The translations under genes were made by a program, and so were the position numbers. A stretch of DNA of 64,000 nucleotides from DATEOR01 sp963766725 (GTDB lineage: Bacteria; Actinomycetota; Thermoleophilia; Gaiellales; Gaiellaceae), in contig CAVYBK010000001.1 in assembly GCA_963766725.1 (NCBI GenBank), positions 124,001 to 188,000 of the forward strand, in the 5' to 3' direction. Positions 43,660-51,825 of the stretch are shown here, one piece after another. The notes below the pieces were generated by a model. The model had not been told where the DNA came from. It made no database searches and was given only the letters and a program-made list of their open reading frames with translations. Within the stretch, counting starts at the first letter, position 1; each line of letters begins with the position of its first letter.

Positions 43660-44643
43660 CTAGACCTCGAGCTCGATCGGCACGAGCTCCACGCGTGAAC
43701 GCTTTCCGTCGCGCACGGTCTCGAGCGCCACGGATTCGCCGATCAGCTCGCCCGCCATCAGACGCTGGAGGTCGTCCACTCCTGCCACGGCAACACCGTT
43801 CAGCTCGACGATCAGGTCCTCGGCGCGGAGGCCGGCTCCCGCGGCCGGGCTGCCCTCGACCACTTCGACGATCTCGACGCCGGTCTCGCGGCCGAGCTCG
43901 CGGGCGAGTCGCGGAGGAAGGGGACGTGGGCCGCCGGCGATGCCGAGATAGGCGCGGCGGAAGCGGCCCTCGCTCATGAGCGCGCCGATGATCTTCCTCG
44001 TCGTCTCGTTGATGGGGACGGCGAGCCCGAGGCCGACTCCTGCGACGGCAGTGTTGATTCCGACCACGTGGCCGTGTCCGTCCGCCAGCGCTCCGCCGGA
44101 GTTGCCCGGATTGAGTGCCGCGTCGGTCTGAATGACGTTCTCCACGATTCGCCCGGCGGCGCGAGAGCGAACCGGCAGAGAGCGGTCGAGAGCGGACACC
44201 ACGCCCGCGGTCACCGAGCCTGCAAAGCCGTGTGGGTTTCCGATCGCGACGACGAGCTGGCCGACGCGGAGGTTTTCCGCGTCTCCGAGCACCGCCGGCG
44301 TGAAGCCGTTTCCTTCGGCCCGCAGCACGGCGAGGTCCGAGAGCGGGTCCGTCCCGACGACCTCGACGCCGACCTCTGAGCCGTCCACGAAGGAGGCGCG
44401 GACACCCGCGGTGCCGCTCGCAACCACGTGCGCGGAGGTGAGCATGAAGCCGTCGGGCGTGACGACCACGCCGCTTCCGCCCCCGTCCATACGCCGGCCG
44501 CCGCGAACCCGGCGCGAGACACGGAGATTGGCGACGGAGGGAGAAAGGCGCTCCGCGACGGCGATGACGGCCCGGGAGTACGCGTCGAGGACGTCCTCTT
44601 CCTCATGGGCTCCAGTAGAGGAGATAAACGTAAGATCCACCAC
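43660..44643 (-). CDS. HtrA/DegP-like serine protease without visible export signal
   Basis: A 327-residue S1C protease with a C-terminal PDZ domain. The triad is His in LTSAHVVASG, Asp in DPLSDLAVL and Ser in NPGNSGGAL. Unlike most HtrA proteins it has no signal peptide and no membrane helix, so it would stay in the cytoplasm unless the start is wrong. The GTG at 44643 lies 6 nt after TAGCTT, which supports it. Divergent from paaG. Confidence 0.88.
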   Translation of the reverse strand: MVDLTFISSTGAHEEEDVLDAYSRAVIAVAERLSPSVANLRVSRRVRGGRRMDGGGSGVVVTPDGFMLTSAHVVASGTAGVRASFVDGSEVGVEVVGTDPLSDLAVLRAEGNGFTPAVLGDAENLRVGQLVVAIGNPHGFAGSVTAGVVSALDRSLPVRSRAAGRIVENVIQTDAALNPGNSGGALADGHGHVVGINTAVAGVGLGLAVPINETTRKIIGALMSEGRFRRAYLGIAGGPRPLPPRLARELGRETGVEIVEVVEGSPAAGAGLRAEDLIVELNGVAVAGVDDLQRLMAGELIGESVALETVRDGKRSRVELVPIELEV

Positions 44644-44678
44644 CGTTCCAAGCTAGCAGCGGCGGGGAGGTCTACCGA

Positions 44679-45449
44679 GTGGCCGAGGTCGAGACGCAGC
44701 GCGACGGAGGCGTGATGACGATCACGCTCAACCGGCCGGATGTCCTGAACGCGTTCGACCGGGCAATGCAGGACGGCTTTCGTGCGGCGCTCAAGGAGGC
44801 GGGCGATCCGGAGGTGCGCGCAGTCGTCTTGACCGGCGCTGGTCGCGGCTTCTGCGTCGGCCAGGACCTGAAGGAGTTCCATGAGGGTGCGGGCGACATC
44901 GGCGAGCGTCTCCGCTCGACCTACAACCGCAACGTCCTCTCGCTCCGCTCGCTCGAGAAGCCCGTCATCGCAGCGGTGAACGGGCCGGCGGCAGGTGCCG
45001 GCCTCGCGCTCGCGGCCGCGTGCGACATCCGCCTGGCTGCGGACACCGCGGTGTTCGTTCCCGCGTTCGTCACCATCGGTCTCGTCCCGGACACGGGCGC
45101 GAGCTTCTTCCTCTCGCGTCTCCTCGGCTACGGGCGCGCCTTCGAGTGGCTCGCTTCAGGCAAGCAGTTGACTGCCGGCGACGCGCACGCGTGGGGCTTC
45201 GTCACCGAGGTCGTCGAGTCGGGGAAGCTGGCGGAGCGGGCGGCCTCCGTCGCCGGCGAGCTCGCGGCACTGCCGACGCGGGCGATCGGGATGACGAAGC
45301 GCCTGCTCGACCGGGCTCCCGACGCGACCCTGGACGAGCAGCTCGAGCTCGAGGCGCAGCTTCAGGCCGCGGCAGCGTCGAGCGAGGACTTCGCCGAGGG
45401 CGTCGCTGCCTTCCTCGAGAAGCGCGAGCCCCGCTTTACGGGGCGGTAA
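44679..45449 (+). CDS. paaG: Epoxyphenylacetyl-CoA isomerase (PaaG)-like
   Basis: A 256-residue crotonase. The motif GRGFCVGQDLKEF is characteristic of PaaG, which turns the 1,2-epoxide made by PaaABC(D)E into an oxepin-CoA. The second glutamate typical of hydratases is replaced (ITIGLVPDTGASFFLSRLLG has an aspartate), as in PaaG. GGGGAGG precedes the GTG at 44679. The epoxidase genes lie 2.5 kb further on the other strand. Confidence 0.85.
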   Translation: MAEVETQRDGGVMTITLNRPDVLNAFDRAMQDGFRAALKEAGDPEVRAVVLTGAGRGFCVGQDLKEFHEGAGDIGERLRSTYNRNVLSLRSLEKPVIAAVNGPAAGAGLALAAACDIRLAADTAVFVPAFVTIGLVPDTGASFFLSRLLGYGRAFEWLASGKQLTAGDAHAWGFVTEVVESGKLAERAASVAGELAALPTRAIGMTKRLLDRAPDATLDEQLELEAQLQAAAASSEDFAEGVAAFLEKREPRFTGR

Positions 45450-45458
45450 ACCGGCGGC

Positions 45459-45905
45459 TCAACCTTTACAGGAGTCCAGCCCGAGCTGCGTCGCGATCTG
45501 ATCGGCCTTCTTGCTGGCCGCATTGCCCTCGTCGAGCGCCTTCTGCACGGCTGCCTGGTCGCCGTCCTTCGCAGCTTGCGAGAGGTCGTTGGCCGCAGCC
45601 TTCGTGTTGTTCGAAGCCTCGATCATGGCGTCGAACTCGGTTTGCATGTCGGCCGGCGGGTTGAGCGCGGCGATTTCGGCGACTTCCTTGTTCAGGATCG
45701 CGAGCGCCTGCTCGACCAGGTCGGGGATCTCCTCGACGCTCGAGGGGGTGCCGATCGCGTCGAGCTGCTTCTGGTACTTCGCGCAGATCGCGTTCGCCTG
45801 GCTTTCGAACTCCTCCCTGGACAGGCGCGTGTCGCTCCCACCGCCGCCGCAACCGGCCGCGAGCAGGACGAGGACGCCCACCAGCACTGCAACTGAGCCC
45901 CGCAT
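45459..45905 (-). CDS. Small lipoprotein, unknown function
   Basis: A 148-residue protein. The signal peptide starts MRGSVAVLVGVLVLL and ends in lipobox LLAAGC. The mature part is helical and charged (SQANAICAKYQKQLDAIG, VEEIPDLVEQALAIL) with two further cysteines. TAGACT on the minus strand (45918-45913) lies 7 nt before the ATG and overlaps the stop codon of the XRE gene upstream. Confidence 0.8.
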   Translation of the reverse strand: MRGSVAVLVGVLVLLAAGCGGGGSDTRLSREEFESQANAICAKYQKQLDAIGTPSSVEEIPDLVEQALAILNKEVAEIAALNPPADMQTEFDAMIEASNNTKAAANDLSQAAKDGDQAAVQKALDEGNAASKKADQIATQLGLDSCKG

Positions 45906-45915
45906 CGCGCCGAGT

Positions 45916-46185
45916 CTAGCCGGGCTCGCGGTCGAGCAACTCGATGTGGAGGTCGGCGTCGAGGGCGTTCGCGATGCGAAGAAGCGTGTCGATCCGAGGA
46001 GGCCGCCCGCCGCTCTCGAGGCGGGCGATCGCCGACTGGGTGGTGCCCACGAGCTCGGCGAGATCGGCCTGCGAGAGCCCGCGCTCCTTCCGGCGATCCG
46101 CGACCTGCCCGGCGATCTGCGCGAACAGCCAGCCCTCCTCGGCGCCGGCGAGCCGCGCACGGATTCGCTCCACGGGTTGACTCAT
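45916..46185 (-). CDS. XRE-family helix-turn-helix regulator
   Basis: An 89-residue protein; the helix-turn-helix lies in RGLSQADLAELVGTTQSAIARLE (about residues 36-58). The arrangement resembles HigA-type antitoxins, but no toxin gene is next to it. ATG at 46185; the region to its right is unusually AT-rich and holds the divergent promoters. Confidence 0.85.
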   Translation of the reverse strand: MSQPVERIRARLAGAEEGWLFAQIAGQVADRRKERGLSQADLAELVGTTQSAIARLESGGRPPRIDTLLRIANALDADLHIELLDREPG

Positions 46186-46204
46186 ATCTCAATCATGCTA
46201 TACA
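46177..46204 (+). promoter_or_regulatory. Promoter for small membrane genes at 46.2 kb
   Basis: TTGACT (46177-46182) and TATACA (46199-46204) with a 16-nt spacer, the best -35/-10 pair in the window after groES. The start of transcription would fall near 46211-46213, next to an in-frame GTG at 46213. On the minus strand, TAGCAT (46200-46195) lies 9 nt from the XRE ATG. Confidence 0.55.
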
Positions 46205-46212
46205 TAGCAGTA

Positions 46213-46575
46213 GTGCGATACAGGCGAAGCATAGCGATTGGAAGTGCGGCCCTCTACCTCGGGTCGCTTATCGCCTTCATCGCCTACTGGTGGCACGAAC
46301 TCGATTCGGACGCCAACTTCTACGGAGCGCTCGTTGCACTCCTCGCCGTTCAGTTCGTGACGGGCTTCGCCATCGGTCGTTGGCGTGCTCTCTTTCTCCT
46401 ACCCCTGCTTCCGCTGATCTCGTCCCCGTGCCGGTACCCGACGGATGCGTACGAGCCGCTTCCGCTTTGGTTCGTGATGCTCGCCTACATCGGACCGGTC
46501 GCCGCCGTGCTCATGTTTGCCGGCATCGGTCCCGCAAGCTCTGGAATCGGTCGGCGATCACCGGTGGTCGAATGA
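46213..46575 (+). CDS. Small polytopic membrane protein, unknown
   Basis: About 120 residues with three or four hydrophobic helices. The open frame begins at an ATG at 46195, but a strong promoter overlaps it and the likely transcription start coincides with the in-frame GTG at 46213, which would give VRYRRSIAIG, a better membrane-protein start. Ends in ATGA overlap with the next gene. No family recognised. Codon use is a little less GC-rich than that of its neighbours. Confidence 0.6.
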   Translation: MRYRRSIAIGSAALYLGSLIAFIAYWWHELDSDANFYGALVALLAVQFVTGFAIGRWRALFLLPLLPLISSPCRYPTDAYEPLPLWFVMLAYIGPVAAVLMFAGIGPASSGIGRRSPVVE

Positions 46576-47033
46576 CGATGCGGCTGGCGCGTCGCGACAT
46601 CCCGGTTCTGATCCTCGTCGGCGCCCTTGCCACGGCAACGGTCTGGATGGTGCTGATCGACGTCGAGGCCGTCTCACCGGACGGCCACTGGATACCAGTT
46701 CAGATCGTCTTTCTCGCCGTTCTGCTCATCCCGCTCGCCGCCGTCTGGCAGCTCGTCTCCGGGAAGCCAACGGCACTGTTCGCCCTTCTCGCACCGCTGG
46801 TGGGTGCGTTTCTCGTCGCCAACTACTACGCGTTCGACGTGTACGACGGGCCTCCGTACTATCGAAACTCAGAGGCCGGCGACATGCCCGCGCTGGCCAT
46901 CTACCTCGGGACTCTAGGGGCGCTTGCCACAGGCTTCTTGACCTGGGTTCGCCGGCGATTCGGGGTGGTGCTGACCGTGCCCGTGTGCCTCGGCTGCGCC
47001 GTGCTCGTCTTTTTCTCGCACGTCTTCCACTGA
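46572..47033 (+). CDS. Polytopic membrane protein, unknown
   Basis: A 153-residue protein with four hydrophobic helices, translated together with the gene before it (ATGA overlap). It begins MTMRLARRDIPVLILVGAL. The two genes are the only ones on the plus strand between paaG and tetR. No domain recognised. Confidence 0.65.
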   Translation: MTMRLARRDIPVLILVGALATATVWMVLIDVEAVSPDGHWIPVQIVFLAVLLIPLAAVWQLVSGKPTALFALLAPLVGAFLVANYYAFDVYDGPPYYRNSEAGDMPALAIYLGTLGALATGFLTWVRRRFGVVLTVPVCLGCAVLVFFSHVFH

Positions 47034-47043
47034 GGCCGGCGCC

Positions 47044-47521
47044 TCAGAGCGTCTTGAACTGCTCGAACGGCTGGCGGCAGGCGTTGCAGTAGCGGATCGA
47101 GCGGCACGGGGTCGGGCCGAACAAGTTGTCGAGCCGCGTGTCGGTCGAGCCGCAATACGGGCACGGATGCGTTCCCGTCTGGATCTGCACCAGCGTGGCG
47201 GGCGCCCTGCCCGACGGAGGCGCGAAGCCGGAGTCGCGGAGCTTGCGGTGCCCTTCCTCGGTGATCCAGTCGCTCGACCAGCCTTCGCTCAGGACCTCGA
47301 CGTCCGGCTCGGCGCCGAGCTCGCGGATCCGTTCCGCCATCTGGTCGCGCATGACCTCGAGCGCCGGGCAGCCGAGGAAGGTCGGGGTGAAGCCGACGTG
47401 CACGCGCTCGCCGTCCACCTCGACATCTCGCACGACGCCGAGGTCGACGAGCGAGAGGACCGGGATCTCCGGGATCGGGGATCTCGGCGAGCGCCTCCCA
47501 CACGCGCTCGGCGGTCACCAT
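47044..47521 (-). CDS. paaD: Phenylacetyl-CoA epoxidase component PaaD, one frameshift
   Basis: About 158 residues after correction. The N-terminal DUF59/MIP18-like domain (LSLVDLGVVRDVEV, VGFTPTFLGCPALEVM) is followed by a zinc ribbon (CPYCGSTD, CNACRQPFEQFKTL), as in PaaD, thought to mature the epoxidase. One extra base near 47473-47480 breaks the frame at EIPDP; removing it joins the halves. The start is ATG 47521 or GTG 47518, overlapping the paaC stop. It is the last gene of the paa operon; no paaE follows. Confidence 0.93.
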
Positions 47522-48150
47522 GAGGCCCCCGGCACCGAGCGGCGCACCATCGTCATCTCCTCCCAGAGCGGCCGAAGGTCTTCGGTATGTCCGCTGCGCT
47601 CGATCGCCTCGCCCTCGTCCCGTTCGACCGCCTCGCAGAAGAGGGACCGTTGCTCCTCGGGTAGGACGCCGAGCGCGTACGGCCACAGCTCGTCGACCGC
47701 CTCGCGGAACGTGGGCTCGTCGCGCAGGCGCTCGGCCCACATCTCGGCGTGCATGCGGTGGTATGTCTCCTCGCGGTCGATCTTCTCGGCGAGGCCCGCC
47801 ACCTCCCGGTCGATCGAGTTCAGCAAGACCTGAATCCGGATGCGGTCGGCGGTCTCGTAGAGCCAGTGGCGGGCGATCGTCCGCGCCCAGTCGTCCGCCA
47901 TGCGCATCTCGACGAGCGGAGCGCACAGGTACTCGTCCGGCTCGCGGTCGAAGGCGAGCGAGTCCGCATCCGTCTCGAGCTCCTTCGCGGCGAGCTCGTA
48001 CCAGGCCCGCGCGTGGCCGATCTCGGTCTGCGCGATCGACGAGAAGGCGACGTCCTCCTCGAGGAACGGCGCAATGCCGGTCCACTCGGAGTTGCGCCAG
48101 CCGAGGATGAGCTCGTCGTCAGCCAGCCGGAGAAGTTCCTGCGCGTTCAC
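47515..48150 (-). CDS. paaC: Phenylacetyl-CoA epoxidase subunit PaaC
   Basis: A 211-residue ferritin-like structural subunit of the epoxidase; the helical segments include SSIAQTEIGHARAWYELA and DREETYHRMHAEMW. It scaffolds PaaA. GTG at 48150 lies 32 bp inside the end of paaB, an overlap that suggests coupled translation. Confidence 0.95.
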   Translation of the reverse strand: MNAQELLRLADDELILGWRNSEWTGIAPFLEEDVAFSSIAQTEIGHARAWYELAAKELETDADSLAFDREPDEYLCAPLVEMRMADDWARTIARHWLYETADRIRIQVLLNSIDREVAGLAEKIDREETYHRMHAEMWAERLRDEPTFREAVDELWPYALGVLPEEQRSLFCEAVERDEGEAIERSGHTEDLRPLWEEMTMVRRSVPGASW

Positions 48151-48406
48151 GTGCCTCCTTGAGCTTCACCTTGAGGGAGTAGCCGTCCACCCGGCGATAG
48201 TCGCGGTCGAAGACGTCGGCGACGTACGGCTCCCGAACCTCCTCGACGGACTCGCGCGGGACGATCCAGAGCGCGAACGACTCGCCGCGGCGGCCGTAGA
48301 ACTCACGCGCGTAGGCCTCGGCGAAGACGAGATTGGGCGCCTCGAGCGAGCCGCCGTGCTGAAACGGCTGCCCCTCCCGCTCCTGGCGGAAGACCTCCCA
48401 GATCAC
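48119..48406 (-). CDS. paaB: Phenylacetyl-CoA epoxidase subunit PaaB
   Basis: A 95-residue subunit, the normal length. WEVFRQEREGQPFQHGGSL and FAEAYAREFYGRRGES are typical PaaB segments. GTG at 48406 overlaps the paaA stop as GTGA. Confidence 0.94.
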   Translation of the reverse strand: MIWEVFRQEREGQPFQHGGSLEAPNLVFAEAYAREFYGRRGESFALWIVPRESVEEVREPYVADVFDRDYRRVDGYSLKVKLKEARERAGTSPAG

Positions 48407-49297
48407 GCCGCGTCCGCGAGCACCGCGCGCCGAACCCACGCGGTCTCCTCGCGCGAGGCCCGGCGGAAGCCGAGCCGGCGCTCGGTCTCGGGCCCGTGCC
48501 CGGTGACGACCCACTTGAGCTCGTCCCAGTCGGGCTCGGAGTAGGCCCAGACGCCGTCCTTCCCCTTGCGGAGATCTCGGGTCGGGCACGGTGAGGCCGA
48601 GCTCCCAGATCTGCGGCACGTAGCCGTCGAGGAACTGCTGGCGCGCCTCCTCGTTCGCCTGGCTCTTGATCCGCCAGCGGAACATCGGGTCGTCGTCGGC
48701 CGGGATCGGGTTTCCGTGGAACTGCATGAGCGGCCCCCACCACCTGTTCAGGGCCTCCTGCACGAGCTCCCGCTGCTCGTCGGTCCCGTTCATCATCGTG
48801 AGGATCACGTCGCGCCCGTGGAGGATGTGGAACGACTCCTCCCAGCAGATCTTCTTCATGATCCGCGCGTACGGGGCGTAGGAGCACTTGAGGAGCGCCT
48901 TCTGGGAGATGATCGCCGCGGCGTCGACGAGCCACGCGATCACGCCCACGTCGCCCCAGGTCTTCGTCGGGTAGTGGAAGACGTTGTGGAACTTCGTCTT
49001 GCCCGCGACGAGGTCGTCGAGGCAGGCCTCGCGCGGCTTCCCGAGATCCTCGACGACGCGGTAGATCAGCTGGGCATGGCCGACCTCGTCCTGCACCTTG
49101 GAGGTCAGGGCGAGCTTCCGCTGCAGGGTCGGCGCGCGCAGGATCCACTCGCGCTCGGGGAGGACGCCCATGAGCTCCGAGTTGCCGTGCATCTCGATGA
49201 ACTTGACGAGCGCCTTGCGGTAGTCCTCCGGCATCGCATCGCCGGCCTCGACCTGGCCCCCGTTCTGGACGTACGCTTCGAATTCGGCTTCGTTCAT
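48403..49297 (-). CDS. paaA: Phenylacetyl-CoA epoxidase catalytic subunit PaaA, one frameshift
   Basis: About 297 residues after correction. PaaA holds the di-iron centre that epoxidises the ring of phenylacetyl-CoA. Two Ex2H iron motifs are seen in SKVQDEVGHAQLIYR and CWEESFHILHGRD. The frame breaks at about 48577 (GACCCGAGATCTCC, one A extra); corrected, it continues DLRKGKDGVWAYSEPDWDE, normal for PaaA, to a TGA at 48405-48403. I chose ATG 49297; a GTG at 49327 would place the start inside the operator. Confidence 0.94.
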
Positions 49298-49317
49298 ACC
49301 CAAACGATCGTTAGGGT
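49298..49317. promoter_or_regulatory. TetR-type operator between paaA and its regulator
   Basis: ACCCAAACGATCGTTAGGGT is a near-perfect 20-bp palindrome (core AACGATCGTT is perfect). It touches the paaA start codon and lies 11 nt before tetR, so one bound dimer could block both. A TAGGGT that could be the tetR -10 and a TACCCT that could be the paaA -10 both overlap it. Confidence 0.8.
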
Positions 49318-49328
49318 AACGGTACACG

Positions 49329-49901
49329 ATGTCACGGAAAGAAGAGCTTTCCCGCCAGGCGGCGCGCCTATTCGCCGAGAAGGGCTACCACGGCACGTCG
49401 ATCGGCGACCTCGCCGATTCGATGGGCGTGCAGAAGGGCTCGCTCTACGCCCACATCGAGGGCAAGGAAGACCTGCTCTACGAGACGATGCGCGGGGGCG
49501 CGGCCGCGTTCCACGGCGCTCTCGACTCGGTGCCCGACGACGCTCCGCCTGCCGAAAAGGTGCGGCTCGCTCTTCGCGCGCACCTGCGAGTCGTCTCGGA
49601 GCAGCTCGACGTCGCGACGGTGTTCGTCCAGGAATGGAAGTACCTCGAGGGAGAGCGGCTCGAGGAAATCGTTTCCGAGCGGCGCCGCTACGAGGAGCGC
49701 ATCCGCGAGCTCTTCCGCGAAGGCCGAGACCTCGGCGAGCTCCGCGCCGACCTCGACGTGACCGCGGCCGCGCTCGCGTTCCTCTCGGCGGCGAACTGGG
49801 CCTACACCTGGCTCGCCCCGGGCGCTGACACGGACGCGCTCGCGGACCGTTTCTACGCCCTTTTCCTCGACGGATTTCGGGGCTACTCGACGCCGACGTA
49901 A
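49329..49901 (+). CDS. TetR-family regulator, probable repressor of paaABCD
   Basis: A 190-residue TetR protein with an N-terminal helix-turn-helix (TSIGDLADSMGVQKGSLYAHIEGKEDLL, about residues 22-48) and a C-terminal ligand domain resembling those that bind acyl-CoAs. It is divergent from paaA with a palindrome in the 31-bp gap, as for PaaR, which is released by phenylacetyl-CoA. The ligand is inferred from context. Confidence 0.87.
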   Translation: MSRKEELSRQAARLFAEKGYHGTSIGDLADSMGVQKGSLYAHIEGKEDLLYETMRGGAAAFHGALDSVPDDAPPAEKVRLALRAHLRVVSEQLDVATVFVQEWKYLEGERLEEIVSERRRYEERIRELFREGRDLGELRADLDVTAAALAFLSAANWAYTWLAPGADTDALADRFYALFLDGFRGYSTPT

Positions 49902-49904
49902 GCT
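49899..49904 (+). promoter_or_regulatory. -10 element TAAGCT for a leaderless lipid-kinase mRNA
   Basis: TAAGCT overlaps the stop codon of tetR and ends 6 nt before GTG 49911. Confidence 0.45.
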
Positions 49905-49910
49905 CGGGCC

Positions 49911-50804
49911 GTGCCGCGCGCCGTTCTGATCGTCAACCCGAACGCCTCGGGCGTGACACCGGACCTCACCGTCGCGGTCGAGGACGTTCTTCGGGCGTCG
50001 GGAGAGTTGGAGACCGTCCTCACCGAGCGGCCGCTCCACGCCGCGCAGATCGCCGAGGCGGTGAGCCGCGGGGATGCTGAGCGCATCTACGTCTTCTCGG
50101 GGGACGGCGGCTACAACGAAGTCGTCAACGGCCTCGAGGCCGATCTTCCGGTCGGGTTCATCCCCGGAGGCTCGACGAGCGTCTTCCCGCGCGCCCTCGG
50201 CATGCCGCGCGACCCGGTCGCTGCAGCTCGTGCGCTCGCGGCCTCGCCCGCCGAGCGGCGCATCTCGCTCGGCCGCGTCAACGGCAGGCGCTTCACCTTC
50301 AGCGGTGGCTTCGGGATCGACGCAGAGCTCGTCCGCCGCATCGACGCGCTCGGCCGAGCCAGCGGCAAGCGGGCGAACGACCTCGCCTTCGCCCGGACGC
50401 TCGCGGGGATCTTCACCGAGAGTCGTGCGCGCTTCGCGCCGGCCATGGAGGTGGAAGGGCTCGGCCGCGTCGCCTTCGCGCTCGTCGCCAACGGCCATCC
50501 GTACAGCTACGTCGGCCGGATCCCGCTTCGCATCGCGCCGAAGGCGAAGTTCGAGCTCGGGCTCGACCTCGTCGCCCCACGGGAGATCAAGGCGAGGAGG
50601 CTGCCCCAGGTCGCCGCCTGGGCCCTCGCCGGGAAGGGGCAGCAGCGTTCTCCACACGTCCTCTACGTGCACGACGCGGACGAGCTGGTCGTGCGCGCGG
50701 ACCGGCCGATGCCGCTCCAGGTGGACGGCGAGGACCTCGGCGACGTGGAGGAGGCGCACTTCGAAGCGGAGCGCTCGGCGCTCAGGGTGCTCGTGCCGGA
50801 ATAA
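49911..50804 (+). CDS. Diacylglycerol/sphingosine-kinase-like lipid kinase
   Basis: A 297-residue protein of the DAGK catalytic family: IVNPNASG at the start, FSGDGGYNEVVNGL where the family has GGDGT, and IPGGSTSVFPRALG. The GGDGT threonine is replaced by tyrosine (GGDGGYNE), which I note as a variation. Likely phosphorylates a membrane lipid. GTG start at 49911. Confidence 0.87.
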   Translation: MPRAVLIVNPNASGVTPDLTVAVEDVLRASGELETVLTERPLHAAQIAEAVSRGDAERIYVFSGDGGYNEVVNGLEADLPVGFIPGGSTSVFPRALGMPRDPVAAARALAASPAERRISLGRVNGRRFTFSGGFGIDAELVRRIDALGRASGKRANDLAFARTLAGIFTESRARFAPAMEVEGLGRVAFALVANGHPYSYVGRIPLRIAPKAKFELGLDLVAPREIKARRLPQVAAWALAGKGQQRSPHVLYVHDADELVVRADRPMPLQVDGEDLGDVEEAHFEAERSALRVLVPE

Positions 50805-50811
50805 TCCCGGC

Positions 50812-51825
50812 ATGGCCCAGGTGGTTCCCGCCGAAGGGGACATGCGGAGGGTGATCGGGGACGGGGAAGCTCAGCCGGACGGGGAGGTCGACGGCCTCAC
50901 CGACCAGGATCTGCTCGAGCTCTACCGTGCGATGGTGCTGCTGCGGACCTACGACGAGCGCTCCGTCGTCTACCACCGCCAGGGGCGCATCGGGACCTAC
51001 GCGATCTTCTGGGGGCACGAGGGAATGCAGGCGGGCTCGTTCCACGCGCTCGACCGCGGGGACTGGATCTTCCCGTCCTACCGCGAGTCCGCGATCGGCC
51101 TCCTCCGCGGCATGCCGCCCGAGACGGTGCTCGCCTGGTGGCGAGGCCATCCCGCAGGCTGGTGGGACCCGCGGGAGTACGGCGTCGCCTCCATCGCGGT
51201 GCCGATCGCGACCCACGTGCCGCACGCGGTCGGCTTCGCCTGGGGGAAGAAGCTCCGCGGCGAGCCCGCGTGCGCGATCGCGTACTTCGGCGACGGGGCG
51301 ACCTCGGAAGGCGCCTTCCACGAAGGCGCGAACTTCGCTGGCGTGATGCGGGCGCCGGTGGTTCTCTTCTGCAACAACAACGGCTGGGCGATCTCGACGC
51401 CGGTCGAGGCCCAGACCCGCGCCGCGACCCTCGCCGACAAGGCGGCTGGGTACGGGATGCCGGGAGTACGCGTGGACGGCGGCGACGTGCTCGCCGTCTA
51501 CGAGGCGACGCGCGAGGCGGTCGACCGCGCGCGGGCGGGAGAGGGGCCGACCCTCATCGAGGCGGTCACCTACCGCTGCGCGCCGCACGCGACCGCGGAC
51601 GACCCGAGCGCCTACATCGACCCCGAGCGGGTCGAGGCCGAGCGCGCCAACGAGTGCGTCGGCCGGTACGAGCGCTACCTGCGTCGGCTGGGGCTCCTCG
51701 GCGACGATCTCGTCGAGTCGATCGCCGCCGACGCGAAGGAGGCCATGCGGGCAGGAATCGCCGCCGCGGAGGCCCTACCCGAGCCCGATCCCGACCTGGT
51801 GACGAGGAACGCCTATGCCGAGTAG
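50812..51825 (+). CDS. 2-oxoacid dehydrogenase E1-alpha (second cluster)
   Basis: A 337-residue thiamine-diphosphate enzyme with AYFGDGATSEGAFHEGANFA and CNNNGWAISTP. The long N-terminus with TDQDLLELYRAMVLLRTYDER and YIDPERV fits the pyruvate/branched-chain (AcoA/BkdA) group. It differs clearly from the E1-alpha at 22.4-23.4 kb, so the two complexes serve different 2-oxoacids. Its stop lies 11 bp inside the E1-beta gene. Confidence 0.93.
   Translation: MAQVVPAEGDMRRVIGDGEAQPDGEVDGLTDQDLLELYRAMVLLRTYDERSVVYHRQGRIGTYAIFWGHEGMQAGSFHALDRGDWIFPSYRESAIGLLRGMPPETVLAWWRGHPAGWWDPREYGVASIAVPIATHVPHAVGFAWGKKLRGEPACAIAYFGDGATSEGAFHEGANFAGVMRAPVVLFCNNNGWAISTPVEAQTRAATLADKAAGYGMPGVRVDGGDVLAVYEATREAVDRARAGEGPTLIEAVTYRCAPHATADDPSAYIDPERVEAERANECVGRYERYLRRLGLLGDDLVESIAADAKEAMRAGIAAAEALPEPDPDLVTRNAYAE

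Noticed and set aside
45916..46575. XRE protein plus divergent small membrane protein as a toxin-antitoxin pair
   Set aside because: They are divergent rather than in one operon, the membrane protein is larger than typical type I toxins, and no HigB-like gene is present.
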